NCBI GenBank assembly: GCA_949318235.1
Contig: OX439137.1
Location: forward strand, 12,159,198-12,223,197
Length of the DNA: 64,000 nucleotides
Direction: 5' to 3'
Origin: Ecdyonurus torrentis
Lineage: Eukaryota; Arthropoda; Insecta; Ephemeroptera; Heptageniidae
Positions within the stretch are counted from its first letter, which is position 1; every line of letters begins with the position of its first letter. Below the pieces are notes generated by a model, which had not been told where the DNA came from, made no database searches, and saw only the letters and a program-made list of their open reading frames with translations. Positions 44,638-57,134 of the stretch are shown here, in pieces. A program made the translations under genes and the position numbers.

Positions 44638-45335
44638 CAGTAAATATTTGTTTTCTGAGTGTATAAAAAAAAAATTAGGGATCCCTGTATCCGTTTTCCG
44701 CATCACCTATGATTGGTTATTATTATGTAGTACCATTTTACAATTTTGCACAATACATTAAAACATCATTATATTCAATAACATTTTTTTTGACATTTTC
44801 ATCAATACAATTGTTTATTTTTCTTTGAAGTTTAAAATTACGGTTGATTTGATATATTAATAAAATTAACATATAAAGTGATCATTTTTATATTGATTTT
44901 ATATGTCAATTTTGTGTATTTATACTACAATAATACTCTATATAAACACGAAACATAAATTTAACTGTCGGTAATATTTTATAGTGTTACAACTGTGTGA
45001 GTTGTATATAGGATATAAATAGCTATTTTATACAGGGGTCTAAATTTATTAACCCTTTGCATTATTACTATTATGTTATTGTTTTCATTTTAATTACCAG
45101 GTACTTGATTGCGTGTGGTAATTTAGTTTAATATAGAACTTATATTATATATTTTTAATAATTATAATGTTGTTTTTTTAGCTTTTTCTTGTGTTTAAAT
45201 AAACGAGTGTAAAGGTTAAAGTATTTTTTATGACCATCTTGCTAAGGAAAATGCGTTTAAAAATAGTGTTCATAATATTAAAGATTTATTATTATTATTA
45301 TTATTATTTTATTTTATTTTTTTTTTTTTTAACTT
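44638..45335. other. AT-rich DNA
   Basis: ATT repeats near 45287-45308 and T-rich sequence near 45309-45330. No recognised gene. Confidence 0.5.
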
Positions 45336-45633
45336 TAGCTTGTTCTGTAAAGTAAATTGAATCTTATTTACAGTGATTGGCTGACCAACAAATAAGACAC
45401 ATTCATTGGTTGATCTTGTTTTTTGAGCCGATAAAAGTGAGTCGCATGATTCTTATGGAACTTTTTTTTGTGAGTTTCTTTCATTTTTATCAAGTCCAAA
45501 GTTATAAACGAAGAAATAACAATGATAAACCATAAACGTAGTAAACAGGTAACGACGTCATGATCAGATGTTTTTAACAAAGTAAAATTTTCGAAGCTGG
45601 CTCAAGAGTTGTGTTCAGTTTATAGAACGAAGT
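45336..45633 (+). mobile_element. AGCT-TIR element, copy 3
   Basis: Starts TAGCTTGTTCTGTAAAGTAA and ends GTTTATAGAACGAAGTTC. In between it carries AGTGATTGGCTGACCAAC, ACATTCATTGGTTGATCTTG, CGTAGTAAACAGGTAACGAC and ACGTCATGATCAGATG. It contains CCAAT-box complements (ATTGG). The minus-strand frame inside is a shadow. Confidence 0.8.
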
Positions 45634-45904
45634 TCTGAAAAAAATATTTATAAAAAAATTAGATTTTTTTGTTTTTGTTTTTTGAGATAAAAATATGAAA
45701 ATTGGACCAGAAAATGGCCTAGCATTTACGCGTTTTTTAAAGCTATATTTTGAGCATTCAATAGTAAGAAAACTACTTTGACAAAAGAGGCATATTTTTG
45801 TTATTCTGAAAGCCGCACAAAAACGTGGTTAAAATATATGACAATGAAATAATTAAAAAAAAAAAAAAAAAAAAAAAATCGGGGACTTAAGATGATAAAT
45901 TGTA

Positions 45905-46353
45905 TATCGATGTTGTAGTGGGAAAAAATGTATATCTCGTTATTTATTACGTGAGGAAAAAATGTGTATCTCCTATTTTACCAGGAGAAGCAAAATGTGT
46001 ATCTAGTTCTATGTCACGAGAAGTAAAATGTTTAACTCGTTTCCATTTTTTTTTGTTTTTTGTTTTTTGTTTTTTTTTTTTTTTTTTTTTTGCTTGCCAT
46101 ATTGTGTTATTGTGCTACACCAATCCCAGTCAATACATTGTCTTATTGACAGATAAGGACTTTCCAGTCAATGGAAAAGCACACACGAGCCGGCCACGGC
46201 CTATAAGTACACAGCCCGGCATTCACCATGACAGCCTAGAGAAACCGTGGAAACGTTGATGATGTTGACGTCAGTAATCTTGATGGTGCTTCGAGATACA
46301 CATTTTGCTTTGATAAAAAAAAGAGATACACATATTTTCAACTACATCGATGA
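45905..46353. mobile_element. TIR element with 33-bp subterminal repeats, interrupted by SINE-1 copy B
   Basis: The left end TATCGATGTTGTAGTGGGAA is matched by an inverted right end (CAACTACATCGATGAT). Inside the left end about four units of roughly 33 bp, each starting AAAATGTRTATCTC, run from 45926 to 46040. The complement GAGATACACATTTT occurs twice on the right (about 46291-46340). SINE-1 copy B sits between. Without the SINE the element is about 240 bp. No coding capacity. Confidence 0.6.
46046..46258 (-). mobile_element. SINE-1, 5'-truncated copy B
   Basis: On the minus strand the body reads TTTCTCTAGGCTGTCATGG, GAATGCCGGGCTGTGTA, GAAAGTCCTTATCTGTC and ACAATATGGCAAGCA, then an interrupted poly(A) (46046-46091 as T on the plus strand). 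It is closely similar to copy A. The plus-strand 119-codon frame over this region is not a gene. Confidence 0.75.
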
Positions 46354-47251
46354 TCATGGTAGATTGTCAAAACCTCTACTTATATTGTAAAAATGCGATT
46401 CTTGAAACTAAACTTACTATATATTATATTAATTTTTGTTAGAAATTAAATAAATATACATTAGCTTTTTTAACTGTTATTATTAATATAAAAAATTCCT
46501 ACTTTAAATAATATTTTATTTTGTACGAAAAAAGCCCAAAGGTTCATTAGTTAATGTTTAAATAAATTTAAAAAATAACGTTTTTGCTGACAATTTTATG
46601 TGATATTTTAACGTTTGTCGTATATAATTACTGTTTATTTTAAGTTTAGTATAAAATTATATTATAAAAGGTAAATATTCATATAACTATTAGCAAGGTG
46701 CTTTTTATCATGATGCTATTAGTTTAAAGTTTTTATAGGTTAATATTTCAAAATTACACATTATAACAAAAATGTTCAAAAAATAAAAAAGATTCTTTCA
46801 ATTTTCAATAAAAAAAAAACTTTTAAAACATTGAAATTGACACAACGCTTAAAAGTTTTGTATTCTTATAGAATTAAAGTAGTGTAAAGTAGAAAAGTTT
46901 TTGTCAACATAGAAAAAAATAAAATTCAAACTTTTCATTATAAGAATTTGTATCAAAATATATAATTTTAACATACAAAATTACTATTTTCATGTAACTT
47001 TTTTTTTTCTTTCTTCATCATTCTTACTTTTTAATGTCACAAAAGTCACTTATAAACTTTATTTTGTAACAATGTAGTTATTTTTATATCACACTCCACC
47101 CTTTTACATTTTTTTTCTCTCTCTGGCACCAAAAAACACGTAATCTTACGCAAAAGTATCATTAAAAAAGAAAGAAATGAAAAAATGTTTTTAAGGTGAA
47201 ATTACATGGTGATTTTGCATTTAATGGGGACAAAAAAAAACGCTCGTGCTG

Positions 47252-47252
<1 letters not shown>
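46354..47252. other. AT-rich DNA
   Basis: No recognised element or gene. Confidence 0.5.

Positions 47253-47297
<45 letters not shown>
47253..47297. repeat. (CT)n microsatellite
   Basis: About 45 bp of pure CT. Confidence 0.95.
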
Positions 47298-47299
<2 letters not shown>

Positions 47300-48379
47300 C
47301 AAAAATTTATTTTATGATATTCTGAATAACTTTCAATACTTTCGTCTTGACGATAAAATTAGGTACTATCTGAAAAGTTATTATTTACTATAGCTTAAAA
47401 TTTTAAATATTATTATATTATTATCAATGCTTTATTATTCAATTCTACTTTTTTTTTCAAAGCTCTAAAAAAATATAATATTGCTAACGAAACTTTTGAA
47501 TAATAATTATTTAATTATGAACTTATGATTTTCAATGTGCTAACTTTAATATATAAATAAAGTACTTTAAGCTGAGCAAAAATTCTATGAATGTTGAATA
47601 AATAATAATACAAACAAACAAATAATTGTTAAAAAAGAAAAATAATAATAAAAAAAAATTATAATAATAATCTATATATGTATGATAAATTAATTTAATT
47701 ATTAATCGAATTAAAATCATAGAATTTTTTTTCGCTTTTTTTCTTTCTTTCTTTCTTTTTTTAAATGCAGATTCGACATGTAACTCCACCTATATACTTT
47801 AACATTTCATGAAACATTTCTAACATTTTTTTTTTCCACTCTTTTTCTCAAAGACATCGATCTATACTAAAATGTAGTTGATGTTTTGCCAACATTATTT
47901 TTGTGTGTGTTAAAATTTGTTAAAAAAAAAAAACGTATACAGCATTATATAACAACAACGCATATAATAATATAAAATATACATATATAGCATCGTCGGC
48001 AAGTATTATCTTTAAGTTTGTGTGTAGCCAAGTTTATATTTTTAAAAAAATCTCTAGATATTTATCATTTACAACATATGAGTTGCTAGCTGGCCAAAAC
48101 ATGCAATACTACTTGCTGTGGTGTGTACTTGTAGAAATTATACGTAGAACAATAGAGTGAACAGCTATTGTTCTTCAAGTTGACTTTAGATAAACAATAA
48201 GTAAGTCGTATGATAATTGAATTGTATATAGATTTCTAGAATTATTTTATTTTTCATCTAAAATGTCAGTAATGTATTCGCATTATACTGTATTTTTTTT
48301 TACGTAAAAGCAATGGAAAATAATTTTACCTTACCATATCTATAGTATAAATACAGTCTTTAAAATGAAACCTGATATT
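47298..48379. other. AT-rich DNA
   Basis: Includes a CTTT-type tract near 47733-47760 and small A runs. No recognised element or gene. Confidence 0.5.
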
Positions 48380-48380
48380 T

Positions 48381-48415
<35 letters not shown>
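48380..48415. repeat. poly(A), about 36 bases
   Basis: Uninterrupted A run; no retroposon body was recognised upstream of it. Confidence 0.95.
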
Positions 48416-48418
<3 letters not shown>

Positions 48419-48959
48419 GACTAAAAATTATACTATAATTTATTTAAAAAAAATCATTATTTGTAGAGTTGGTAAATTTTCAACAGTTATATCGTATGTA
48501 ATTAATTAACCTAATGAGTAATAATTAATTAGACTGCAAGCAAGCAAGCAGGCAGGGAAAATAGAAAAGCAGCATAATTAGTCACTAGTATTATTTATCA
48601 TTCTTGCAAAAGAAAATTCGTAGTAAGAAAGTAATTATAATTTAACGTAGTAATGTTACAACATACCTGTATATTTTCTTATTCATTGCTCGTTAATTAT
48701 TATGAGACTAATTAATAACGTAGGGAACAATTATTACAGTAGTTAATGGTATGGAATGAATTTTCTTGGCACAATTTTTATAATTTTATTATTATTATTA
48801 TTATTTAATGAATTATTGTAATATGTTACCACTATCTGTTCTCATGTAGCCATATCTTCTCATATAGCCAAATTTTAATTTTAATGACAAGTTGTCAAAG
48901 TCTTCGTTTTTTAATTTTTATTGTTTTTTTAATTGTTATTATAATTTTTTGGTGGTACC
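48416..48959. other. AT-rich DNA
   Basis: Contains a CAAG/CAGG tetranucleotide patch at 48537-48556 and ATT repeats near 48787-48805. No gene recognised. Confidence 0.5.
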
Positions 48960-49590
48960 ATTTTTTTTTTTTTTTTTTCATGTTTGTACTGTACGCAAAT
49001 TTTGTTGTGTGTGGCTATATTGTGTTCTTATGCTACTCCTTTACCATGGTCCTGTCAAGACATTATCTTGTTGACTTCAACAGCACATACTGTGCTAAAC
49101 ATACAGCCCGTCATTCGCCATGACAGTCTAGAGAAACCATGGAAACTCTAGGAAGGCTGGACGGTGCAATCACATCAATCATGCGCCTCTCGAATCTCGT
49201 GTCTTGTCATGTAATGCACGTAAACAAGCAAGTGTTCTATCTCACACTTCACTTGTACACCTAGCAGTGACTCGAACCTGTGTTCGGTTAGAAATACATA
49301 CTGTAGTTAGAGAACCTTAACAGAGAAGCGACAACCTCATGTGTTAGGCAGACCTGCAATACATTTGTTTTGAAAAGCCCACTAAAGTACCCAAACTTAA
49401 ATGAAAGTCGAAATACTCTTAGCCAATGAAAAAGCTCCAATTTTGTGGGTAGCAAATCATCTAGTTTAAAAGTTTGGGTACTTTTAACGGGCCTTTCAAA
49501 ACAGATGTATTGCGTGTCTGCCTAAAACGTGAGGTTGTCGCTTCTCTGTTAAGGCTCTCTAATTGTAGTTACCACTCACAGCCATCTATT
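48960..49590 (-). mobile_element. SINE-1 copy C with tRNA-like head, interrupted
   Basis: Read on the minus strand it begins with an A-box-like TGGCTGTGAGTGG (49572-49584). It is then interrupted by a TIR element (49310-49563) and continues to a B box GGTTCGAGTCA (49268-49278). The body follows with TTTCTCTAGACTGTCATGG, GAATGACGGGCTGTATG and ACAATATAGCCACAC, and ends in a poly(A) tail (48960-48978). With the insertion and one target duplication removed, A and B boxes lie about 44 nt apart, the normal tRNA spacing. It is therefore a tRNA-derived SINE; the other copies here lack this head. Polymerase III transcription is inferred from the family type. Confidence 0.7.
49310..49563. mobile_element. 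TIR element inserted in the SINE-1 head
   Basis: GAGAACCTTAACAGAGAAGC ... GACAACCTCATGTGTTAGGC at the left pairs with GCCTAAAACGTGAGGTTGTC ... GCTTCTCTGTTAAGGCTCTC at the right, giving arms of about 100 bp. The flanking direct repeat TGTAGTTA (49302-49309 and 49564-49571) is a target duplication of up to 8 bp, as for hAT-type elements. Because the terminal bases overlap this word, 5-8 bp is possible. No coding capacity. Confidence 0.8.
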
Positions 49591-51800
49591 TATCTTTTCA
49601 ATTTTTATTTTATATAAAAGTATTTTTAGTCATTTTATACTAATTGAAGATTACAAACTATAAAAACTTTTAAAAATTCACCACAAAAATTAGAAAAATA
49701 TCTTAAAAATTATAATAATACATTTTATGAAATGAGTTACAAAATATACAACAAAATAGAATTTAATGTAACGCTGACAACATTACTGAAACCTCAATTA
49801 TTTTCTCGTAGATCTTATATTGTGAAATATAATAGCTATGTCGTTATAAGAATAAATAATATGTATTATATAACAGTGCTAAAAATATGAAAAAAGTTAA
49901 ATAAGATTTTTTTTTATATGTATAATATTAAAGTTCAAATGGAAGAAAAAAAGTTAAATAAATAATTCCAATGTATATTTCATATCTAAGAAAATTGAAG
50001 TCTAAAAATAAGATTGTATTATACATAATATAAAAAAATGACATCAAGCTTGGAAAGTCATGAAATAATAAAGTTTAAGAAAAAATATATTATGGTATAT
50101 ATGTGACGTAACATTTTTTTTTTTTGTAATAGTAAAAGTTAGTGCTGAAAAATTACTTCAATCAAACTTTTTTAACCAAAAGTTTATTTTTTTATTATGT
50201 ATATTTTTAGAAAAATTTCATATTTTTTTCTTATTTAAAATTTTATGATTTTTTTTCCTATTATAAAGACTTTTTTTATATAACAAATGTAATATTGTTA
50301 TTTTTAAGTATTTGTAAATTTAGAGAATATTTGATATACTGAAAGTATTAAAACATAAAATGTGTTTCTAGATCGCCTTGCATATTATGCACTTGCACTT
50401 TTATTGTTCCATGTAAGATGTTTACATTTGGATTATGTGGACCAGACGTTTGCTATATCTAAACCTCACTTTTTCAATTGTTTATATATTTTTTAATATT
50501 CTTAAATTAAGACTATAATTTTTTATTACTTACTACAATATTATTGTATGTAATATACTGGCTGTTTGGTATATTATAAAGAAGAAAAAAAAGACACAAG
50601 CAATTGAAGCAATACAAAACACCATAATGTGTATAAATCTATAATTGGAATTGTTGATTTGACTGTTTTCTCGTCTAACAGGGTCGCTTTTATAGATATA
50701 AATCTACCAGATCCTAGGAGCGTATAGGTCTCTATAATTCATATATCTTTTAATTCAGTAAAAAAAAAAAAAAAATCCTTAAACCTCATTTCTGTTGGTG
50801 CCAATAAAAAGATATCAAAATTAAAATAAATTTTAAAAGGTTTTATAGTTTTTGAAAACTTAAAAGTCACAAGCGTAATTAAAAAATAAGAATAACGCTG
50901 CCTAAGTCACTGGTGCATTCTTATTCACACTGCAGCAGATATAAACGACGACACGACATTATTTAGACCAACAGTCCTTCTTTTTTTTTTTACGTTCCAC
51001 ACTTTAACTCTAGACGAAGAGTACAATGAAACTTCTACTTGATTTCCTCTTTAGTAATTGATATCCAATTAGAACACAGAGCTTTACAACTATAGCCTCT
51101 CTAATCAAAGTGTATTATGATTGTTTATGTTCGCAGATCTATTCAAGTATTATATCATTGGCGTATAGATCACAGAGAAACCTATATGACATCAGGGGTC
51201 GTCTAAACATCAATAACAGGTAAGAAATTAATTAATCATTTTAATTAATATTATTTTTTTTTTCTACTTATATCATTCAATAGGACATTTGCAATTAAAA
51301 TAGTTTTAATTGAATATCTCTATTTAAATGTAAATTTTAATGACAATTTTTTTAACGTACCAAGTGAAAAAAACTGTTCTAATACCAGATGTAGATTTGT
51401 ATTATAGTTTTTAATTGCAAATGGCTTGTTATGATGATAAAATAAATAAATTGAATTTTGTACTTGTAAAATTTACGAAAGAATCTTTTATATTATGTAT
51501 TATACTTGAGTGAAACCATTAGCACCATATGGAAATCGATAGGTAAGCGCGTCTAAGACTAACAGTAACGAGTGAATTATTAATTCAAAATATTATTCGA
51601 TAAAAAGACAAGAAATATGGCCAATAAATAAAGAAAGAAGGTATTGAACTTTGAGTGAACTCTTAGTAGACATTCTGTCTATCACAGGAGAATGATATGT
51701 TATTGGTTTTTACCGATCACACCCTGCTTGTTTACAAAATCTCAGGAGAAATCAACCATAGGGAATTCCCCGTCTTACCTGCAACTGCAACCAAAGAAAA
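49591..51800. other. AT-rich DNA, no recognisable gene
   Basis: Plain AT-rich sequence with small homopolymers. Slightly richer patches near 50900-51010 and 51655-51800 could not be assigned to any family seen elsewhere. Confidence 0.5.
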
Positions 51801-51914
51801 TGGTATTGTTCAAAGGCCCCCTTTTTTTTGCTACAAATAATGCGCATTACATTTAAATAACCATAGTTTTTCTTCACTTTATTAGCAGAAAAGAGGGTTT
51901 ACGAACAGCATTTA
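51801..51914. mobile_element. M110 short TIR element, copy 4
   Basis: TGCGCATTACATTTAAATAA and AGCAGAAAAGAGGGTTTACG match the family. The left end is degenerate (TTGTTCAAAGGCCCCC) while the right end GGTTTACGAACAGCATT is well kept. Confidence 0.65.
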
Positions 51915-53258
<1,344 letters not shown>

Positions 53259-53993
53259 CTTATTAATAATTGAATCATCCCACAATCAAAACCGTTAATA
53301 TTAATGTAATATTATTTAACATATAATAATTAAAAAATAATGTAAATTTTATTGAATTATTCCACACACCAAAAATAATTGAACTCATTTTAAATATAAA
53401 CAAAATATAATATACATTTTTTTTTATTTATTTAACCGTATATAATTATTAATTTATTTGTCAATATTCAATTAAAATATAAACCTATACAAAATTGTTT
53501 TTTTTATTTTATGATTTCATTAAATATATCATAATTTGAAATCAAATTATATTAGCTAAAATATAATATCAGTTTTTAATTTTATATATATGTAAATGAT
53601 ATTACGTAATATTTAATATCAATATAAAATATAAATTGGAAAAGTTTTTGGTAATGACTATAAAGTATATAAACTGTTATTTTTATTTTTACCCCCCCCC
53701 CCTCTTTCTATTTAAACACGTTTTGTAATTATAATTGTCAATGTTCCAGAATTTAATGATTTAGTTTGTAAGGAAGACATTTTGATTTAAAACTATTAAA
53801 AAATTGAAGACGTTAAACAGAGTTTTTTTTTTACTCAAATCAGGATTTGAGTTAGATTTTTGTTTCTTTTTGTACAGTGATCATTGATTAAATTGTTTAT
53901 TCAATACTTTTCTTATAGAAAAACGAATTTCATCACTAACTTTGCAACAATAAAAAAATTCTAATGCATGTCATGTTATTAGTAATTATTCAT
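53259..53993. other. AT-rich DNA with a C run
   Basis: A run of about 11 C bases near 53692-53702. No recognised element. Confidence 0.5.
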
Positions 53994-54022
53994 TAGTAAT
54001 GGATCACTTGCAATAAACGTTA
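53994..54022. mobile_element. solo arm of the 88-214 inverted-repeat family
   Basis: ATGGATCACTTGCAATAAACG resembles the terminal arm at 88-110. The opposite arm was not identified with confidence. Confidence 0.4.
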
Positions 54023-54067
54023 TTTTTATTTTTAACTACTGTATCTATTTATTTTATTATTATTTGA

Positions 54068-54292
54068 TTTAATTACTCCATACTCGATGGGGCACCAGGC
54101 CCTGACCGCCTCCATCGGGGTGATGTACTCTCCTGGACGCTTTTCCGCGAACTTATTAGAGCCGAATGCCTATTGCTACTGTGGCACTTAAGAGCGGGGC
54201 TCTTGGCCTCTCAAGCCCATGCCTTGCCCGCCTCGCGTCCAAAAACGAAAGCTAGGCTTATATATAAATATAAGTCGTATCATAGCAAGTGA
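54068..54292 (+). pseudogene. GC-rich island with open frame, possible reverse-transcriptase fragment
   Basis: From about 54085 to 54250 the sequence is clearly richer in G+C than its surroundings. One plus-strand frame is open from 54068 to the stop at 54290-54292, without needing an ATG. It reads DGAPGPDRLHRGDVLSWTLF from 54086, then RELIRAECLLLLWHLRAGLL and HALPASRPK. An A-P-G-P-D block some residues before an L-x-x-G-x-(L/I)-P/A segment is characteristic of the N-terminal RT domain of R2/CR1-like non-LTR elements. The later LIPK-type motif and the catalytic YxDD are not present. It may be a short LINE relic, or a GC-rich SINE or other sequence in which the frame is fortuitous. Confidence 0.35.
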
Positions 54293-54715
54293 AAGATTTT
54301 TTTAAACAAAGTTTTTAAAAATATGTGCTATATATTCCAATTACGTTCAACATAAGGTTTTTGATTCCGTATGTAATTTTAATATTAATTATTCTTGTAA
54401 GTACAGTACAATGTGGTTATTCTGTAATGCCACTTCTACAAGGTTACAATAAAAATATTACAATATGACTGATATAATTAATTATATTTTTTTATAAAAA
54501 TAACATAAAAATTTATTAATTATTATTTTTTTTAATTTCAGGATTAATTAAACATTGCAAATATTACAAGTTCATTAAATATATTTTGTTCTTTAATTTC
54601 GAGTATATGTCTCATTGATGTCTTAATATTTTGTTTATATTTTAACTCCCCATGTTGTTGTTAAAGGTTTTGTAAATCTTTCAAGCTCGCACAGTGATAA
54701 GGTTATGAATTATTC
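54293..54715. other. AT-rich DNA
   Basis: No recognised element or gene. Confidence 0.5.
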
Positions 54716-55029
54716 TTAAAGCCATAGACCACATAAAACAACATGTGCTTTTTAATGAATAATCACGCAATGGGATCTTTAAAACTGCTGACAATTTTTA
54801 TCAGAATGTTAATGTATCCCCACGAGAGAGCGTGAAAATACTGTAACGTATGCAATTTGCGTGACTATTCATGTTTCTAACGTCAGAAACATGCGAAATT
54901 TTGAAAATTTTCTGATCACTGCTACGTAGCTACAGTTGGGTTTTGAGACAAACTAAAGTTATTTATGTAAGTCCCATCAAGTGTTTTGTGATATAAATGC
55001 ATATATTTTCTTCTGGTCTATTCCTTTAA
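54716..55029 (+). mobile_element. TTAA-1 MITE, copy 9
   Basis: TTAA at both borders (TTAAAGCCATAGACCACAT; GGTCTATTCCTTTAA). It has an internal deletion after the CRE site, which is decayed (TAACGTCA), shortening the element to about 314 bp. Confidence 0.85.
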
Positions 55030-55084
55030 GAAACAAAACATGCACAATTATTCCAATGAAAAATACATTGCTTCAAGGGATATA

Positions 55085-55400
55085 CAAACTATATAAAACG
55101 GTCTAGACTAGATCAAGCTCACGGTCAAGTAGATAGAGTCTCCACTACTTAACAACACACGGGAGATCTGCTTTCGTTTCCGAACCAATATATACCGTAA
55201 GTTATAAGAACTCTGGTAAAATGGTTAGTGAAAGTCATGGCACATTCGGGAGATACTTGCATTATATATGCGGTGTCTATAATATTAACCTTGTTGCTCT
55301 TCAAGCAAAATAAGAGAAAATACTGCCGGCTTGGAATCATGGTTCTCTCTGTAACGATAGTAACCATGTAATATAATGCCATTTTTATATCTGCCATCAT
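55085..55400. other. less AT-rich unassigned island
   Basis: More balanced composition than its neighbours (CACACGGGAGATCTGCTTTC, CTGCCGGCTTGGAATC). A minus-strand frame of 83 codons (55149-55400) has no motif I recognise. It is possibly a diverged SINE or another retroposon, since GCTTTCGTTTCCG weakly resembles a B box. No match was found elsewhere in the window. Confidence 0.3.
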
Positions 55401-55524
55401 ATGTATAATTTACCATGTTATGTTGTATATTTAATTAAATGAGAATTCAAAACAGACTATGTTTAATACACAAATATCGTAATTAATATAATTATAATTC
55501 GTCGTGTTTACGCTTAAAACCTCA

Positions 55525-55628
55525 TCTTAACTGTCTGCAAAAGGTCTCATCTCATTTGTTTGCAAACAAAGGGTCCCCTTTCTGGTGTTTGGAAAAGGCC
55601 TCGTCTCTCCTGTTCGCAAAAAGGTTGA
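55525..55628. repeat. degenerate tandem repeat, period about 27 bp
   Basis: Three to four imperfect units related to CTGTTYGCAAAAGGYCTC, for example CTGTCTGCAAAAGGTCTCAT and CTGTTCGCAAAAAGG. Some units are strongly modified (TTTGCAAACAAAGGGTCCCC). Because 27 is a multiple of three, the minus-strand frame through it shows a repeated Pro-Phe/Arg-Gly pattern. No function inferred. Confidence 0.5.
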
Positions 55629-56269
55629 AAATTGTCATTATTATATAATGTGTTAATCAAAATGACTTTGTTATTAAAGGAAATATTGTGTTCAACATAA
55701 TATAAGAGTTTTTTTTTGTGTGATTTTGCTATATCACCCAAAATCTATACTTCCGGTTAAAGTTAAAAATTTCAAAAAATTAATAATAATAAATAAATAA
55801 ACAAAAGCTTTAAAATTACGGAAATAAAGTATTAAAAATTTGCAAAATACGCATGAAATGAGTTTTCTCTCCGTTACATTACGTAAAACGATATTGGTGT
55901 TCACTACAATTTGTAATAGACAGAAAAATAATATATTTATTTCAAAAGTCACTTATTTACATGGCTATATGCTTGTATAAGCCAAATAGCTGTTAAAAAT
56001 AACAAACAAACAAATTTAAAAAAATACACAAATATACACATACCATCAAAACTATAATTTAACAAAAACATCTACTATAATTTAACATTATAATTAAAAT
56101 TTTATGCAAAACTTTCTAAATAGAATTGTTTCAAAAATATAATATATTGTAACATATTTATTATGTTTAATTTCAAAATAATATAATTTCAAATAAAACA
56201 AGAGGTATATCATGCATAGTTGTAGTTAATTACAATATCATGCTCCAATATGTTTGTTTATTAGTGTAC

Positions 56270-56273
<4 letters not shown>
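55629..56273. other. AT-rich DNA
   Basis: No recognised element or gene. Confidence 0.5.
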
Positions 56274-56321
<48 letters not shown>

Positions 56322-56377
56322 GCATTTACCTTTGTAAACTACTAGGTAATGTTATTTATTATTAACTATAATAAATG

Positions 56378-56462
<85 letters not shown>
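56274..56462. repeat. two (TA)n arrays
   Basis: TA arrays of about 45 bp (56274-56319) and about 84 bp (56379-56462), separated by 60 bp. A T run of about 18 bases follows near 56568-56585. Confidence 0.95.
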
Positions 56463-56466
<4 letters not shown>

Positions 56467-56992
56467 AAAATTATTGATTTAAAAATACATATATAAAAAC
56501 AAGTGACGCTGAATATTTATACTATTTATATGGATATTGATTTTATGATTCATTTTAACTGATAATGTTTTTTTTTTTTTTTTTTGTGATATAAATTATG
56601 GTAATCTAGTTTGATAGAGATAGTGAGTGATATGTAACACGTAATCATATATTTAACTGTATTATTTTATATTTGAATGTTCAGAAATGTTGTATAACCT
56701 GTGTTCTTTTTAGATTTAAAATAATTTAGATTCATGTATAGTTAACAAATAAAAATGAACATATATATAATTTTTCCGCCTAGGGATAATTTACTATCAT
56801 TTGCAAATGTAAAATAGCATGAATTTGTTTTTTTTTTAATTTATGATAGTTTTATAGGCACGCCGTTTTGCTACATGGTTTTATAAACCTAAATATATAT
56901 AAGATTGCACGTAAATAATTAATTATAATAAGCTATGATAATTTTAATGATTAAAATATCTATAAATTATTTACACTAATTAAGCTACAGTT
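56463..56992. other. AT-rich DNA
   Basis: No recognised element or gene. Confidence 0.5.
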
Positions 56993-57134
56993 TTACAGTC
57001 ATTTTACTAAAAAATGAATTTCTATTGGCATAATGGGAATAACGTGTATTTAGATAGAGTTTTGCGTCAACTGAAATCTCCATCGGATTGCATTGAATGG
57101 CCATAGAAATTCATTTTTAAGTAAAATAACTGTA
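56993..57134. mobile_element. short TIR element, arms about 36 bp
   Basis: Left end TTACAGTCATTTTACTAAAA ... GAATTTCTATTGGC and right end GGCCATAGAAATTC ... AAGTAAAATAACTGTA are imperfect inverted repeats. The centre carries CGTCAACTGAAATCTCCATC, shared with the diverged copy at 36815. It is 142 bp and non-coding. Confidence 0.7.

Noticed and set aside
45926..46040. Regular spaced repeats resembling a CRISPR array
   Set aside because: The units are contiguous, imperfect and sit at the end of a TIR element in a eukaryotic-looking sequence.
45900..46259. 119-codon plus-strand frame
   Set aside because: It spans subterminal repeats, the poly(T) of a SINE and the SINE body on the wrong strand.
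46046..49140. Two SINE-1 copies 2.7 kb apart in the same orientation, at first read as ends of one element
   Set aside because: Each copy has its own poly(A) tail and lies in a different context, so they are independent insertions.
55149..55400. 83-codon minus-strand frame in a less AT-rich patch
   Set aside because: Composition is suggestive but there is no motif, splice evidence or second copy; kept only as an unassigned island.
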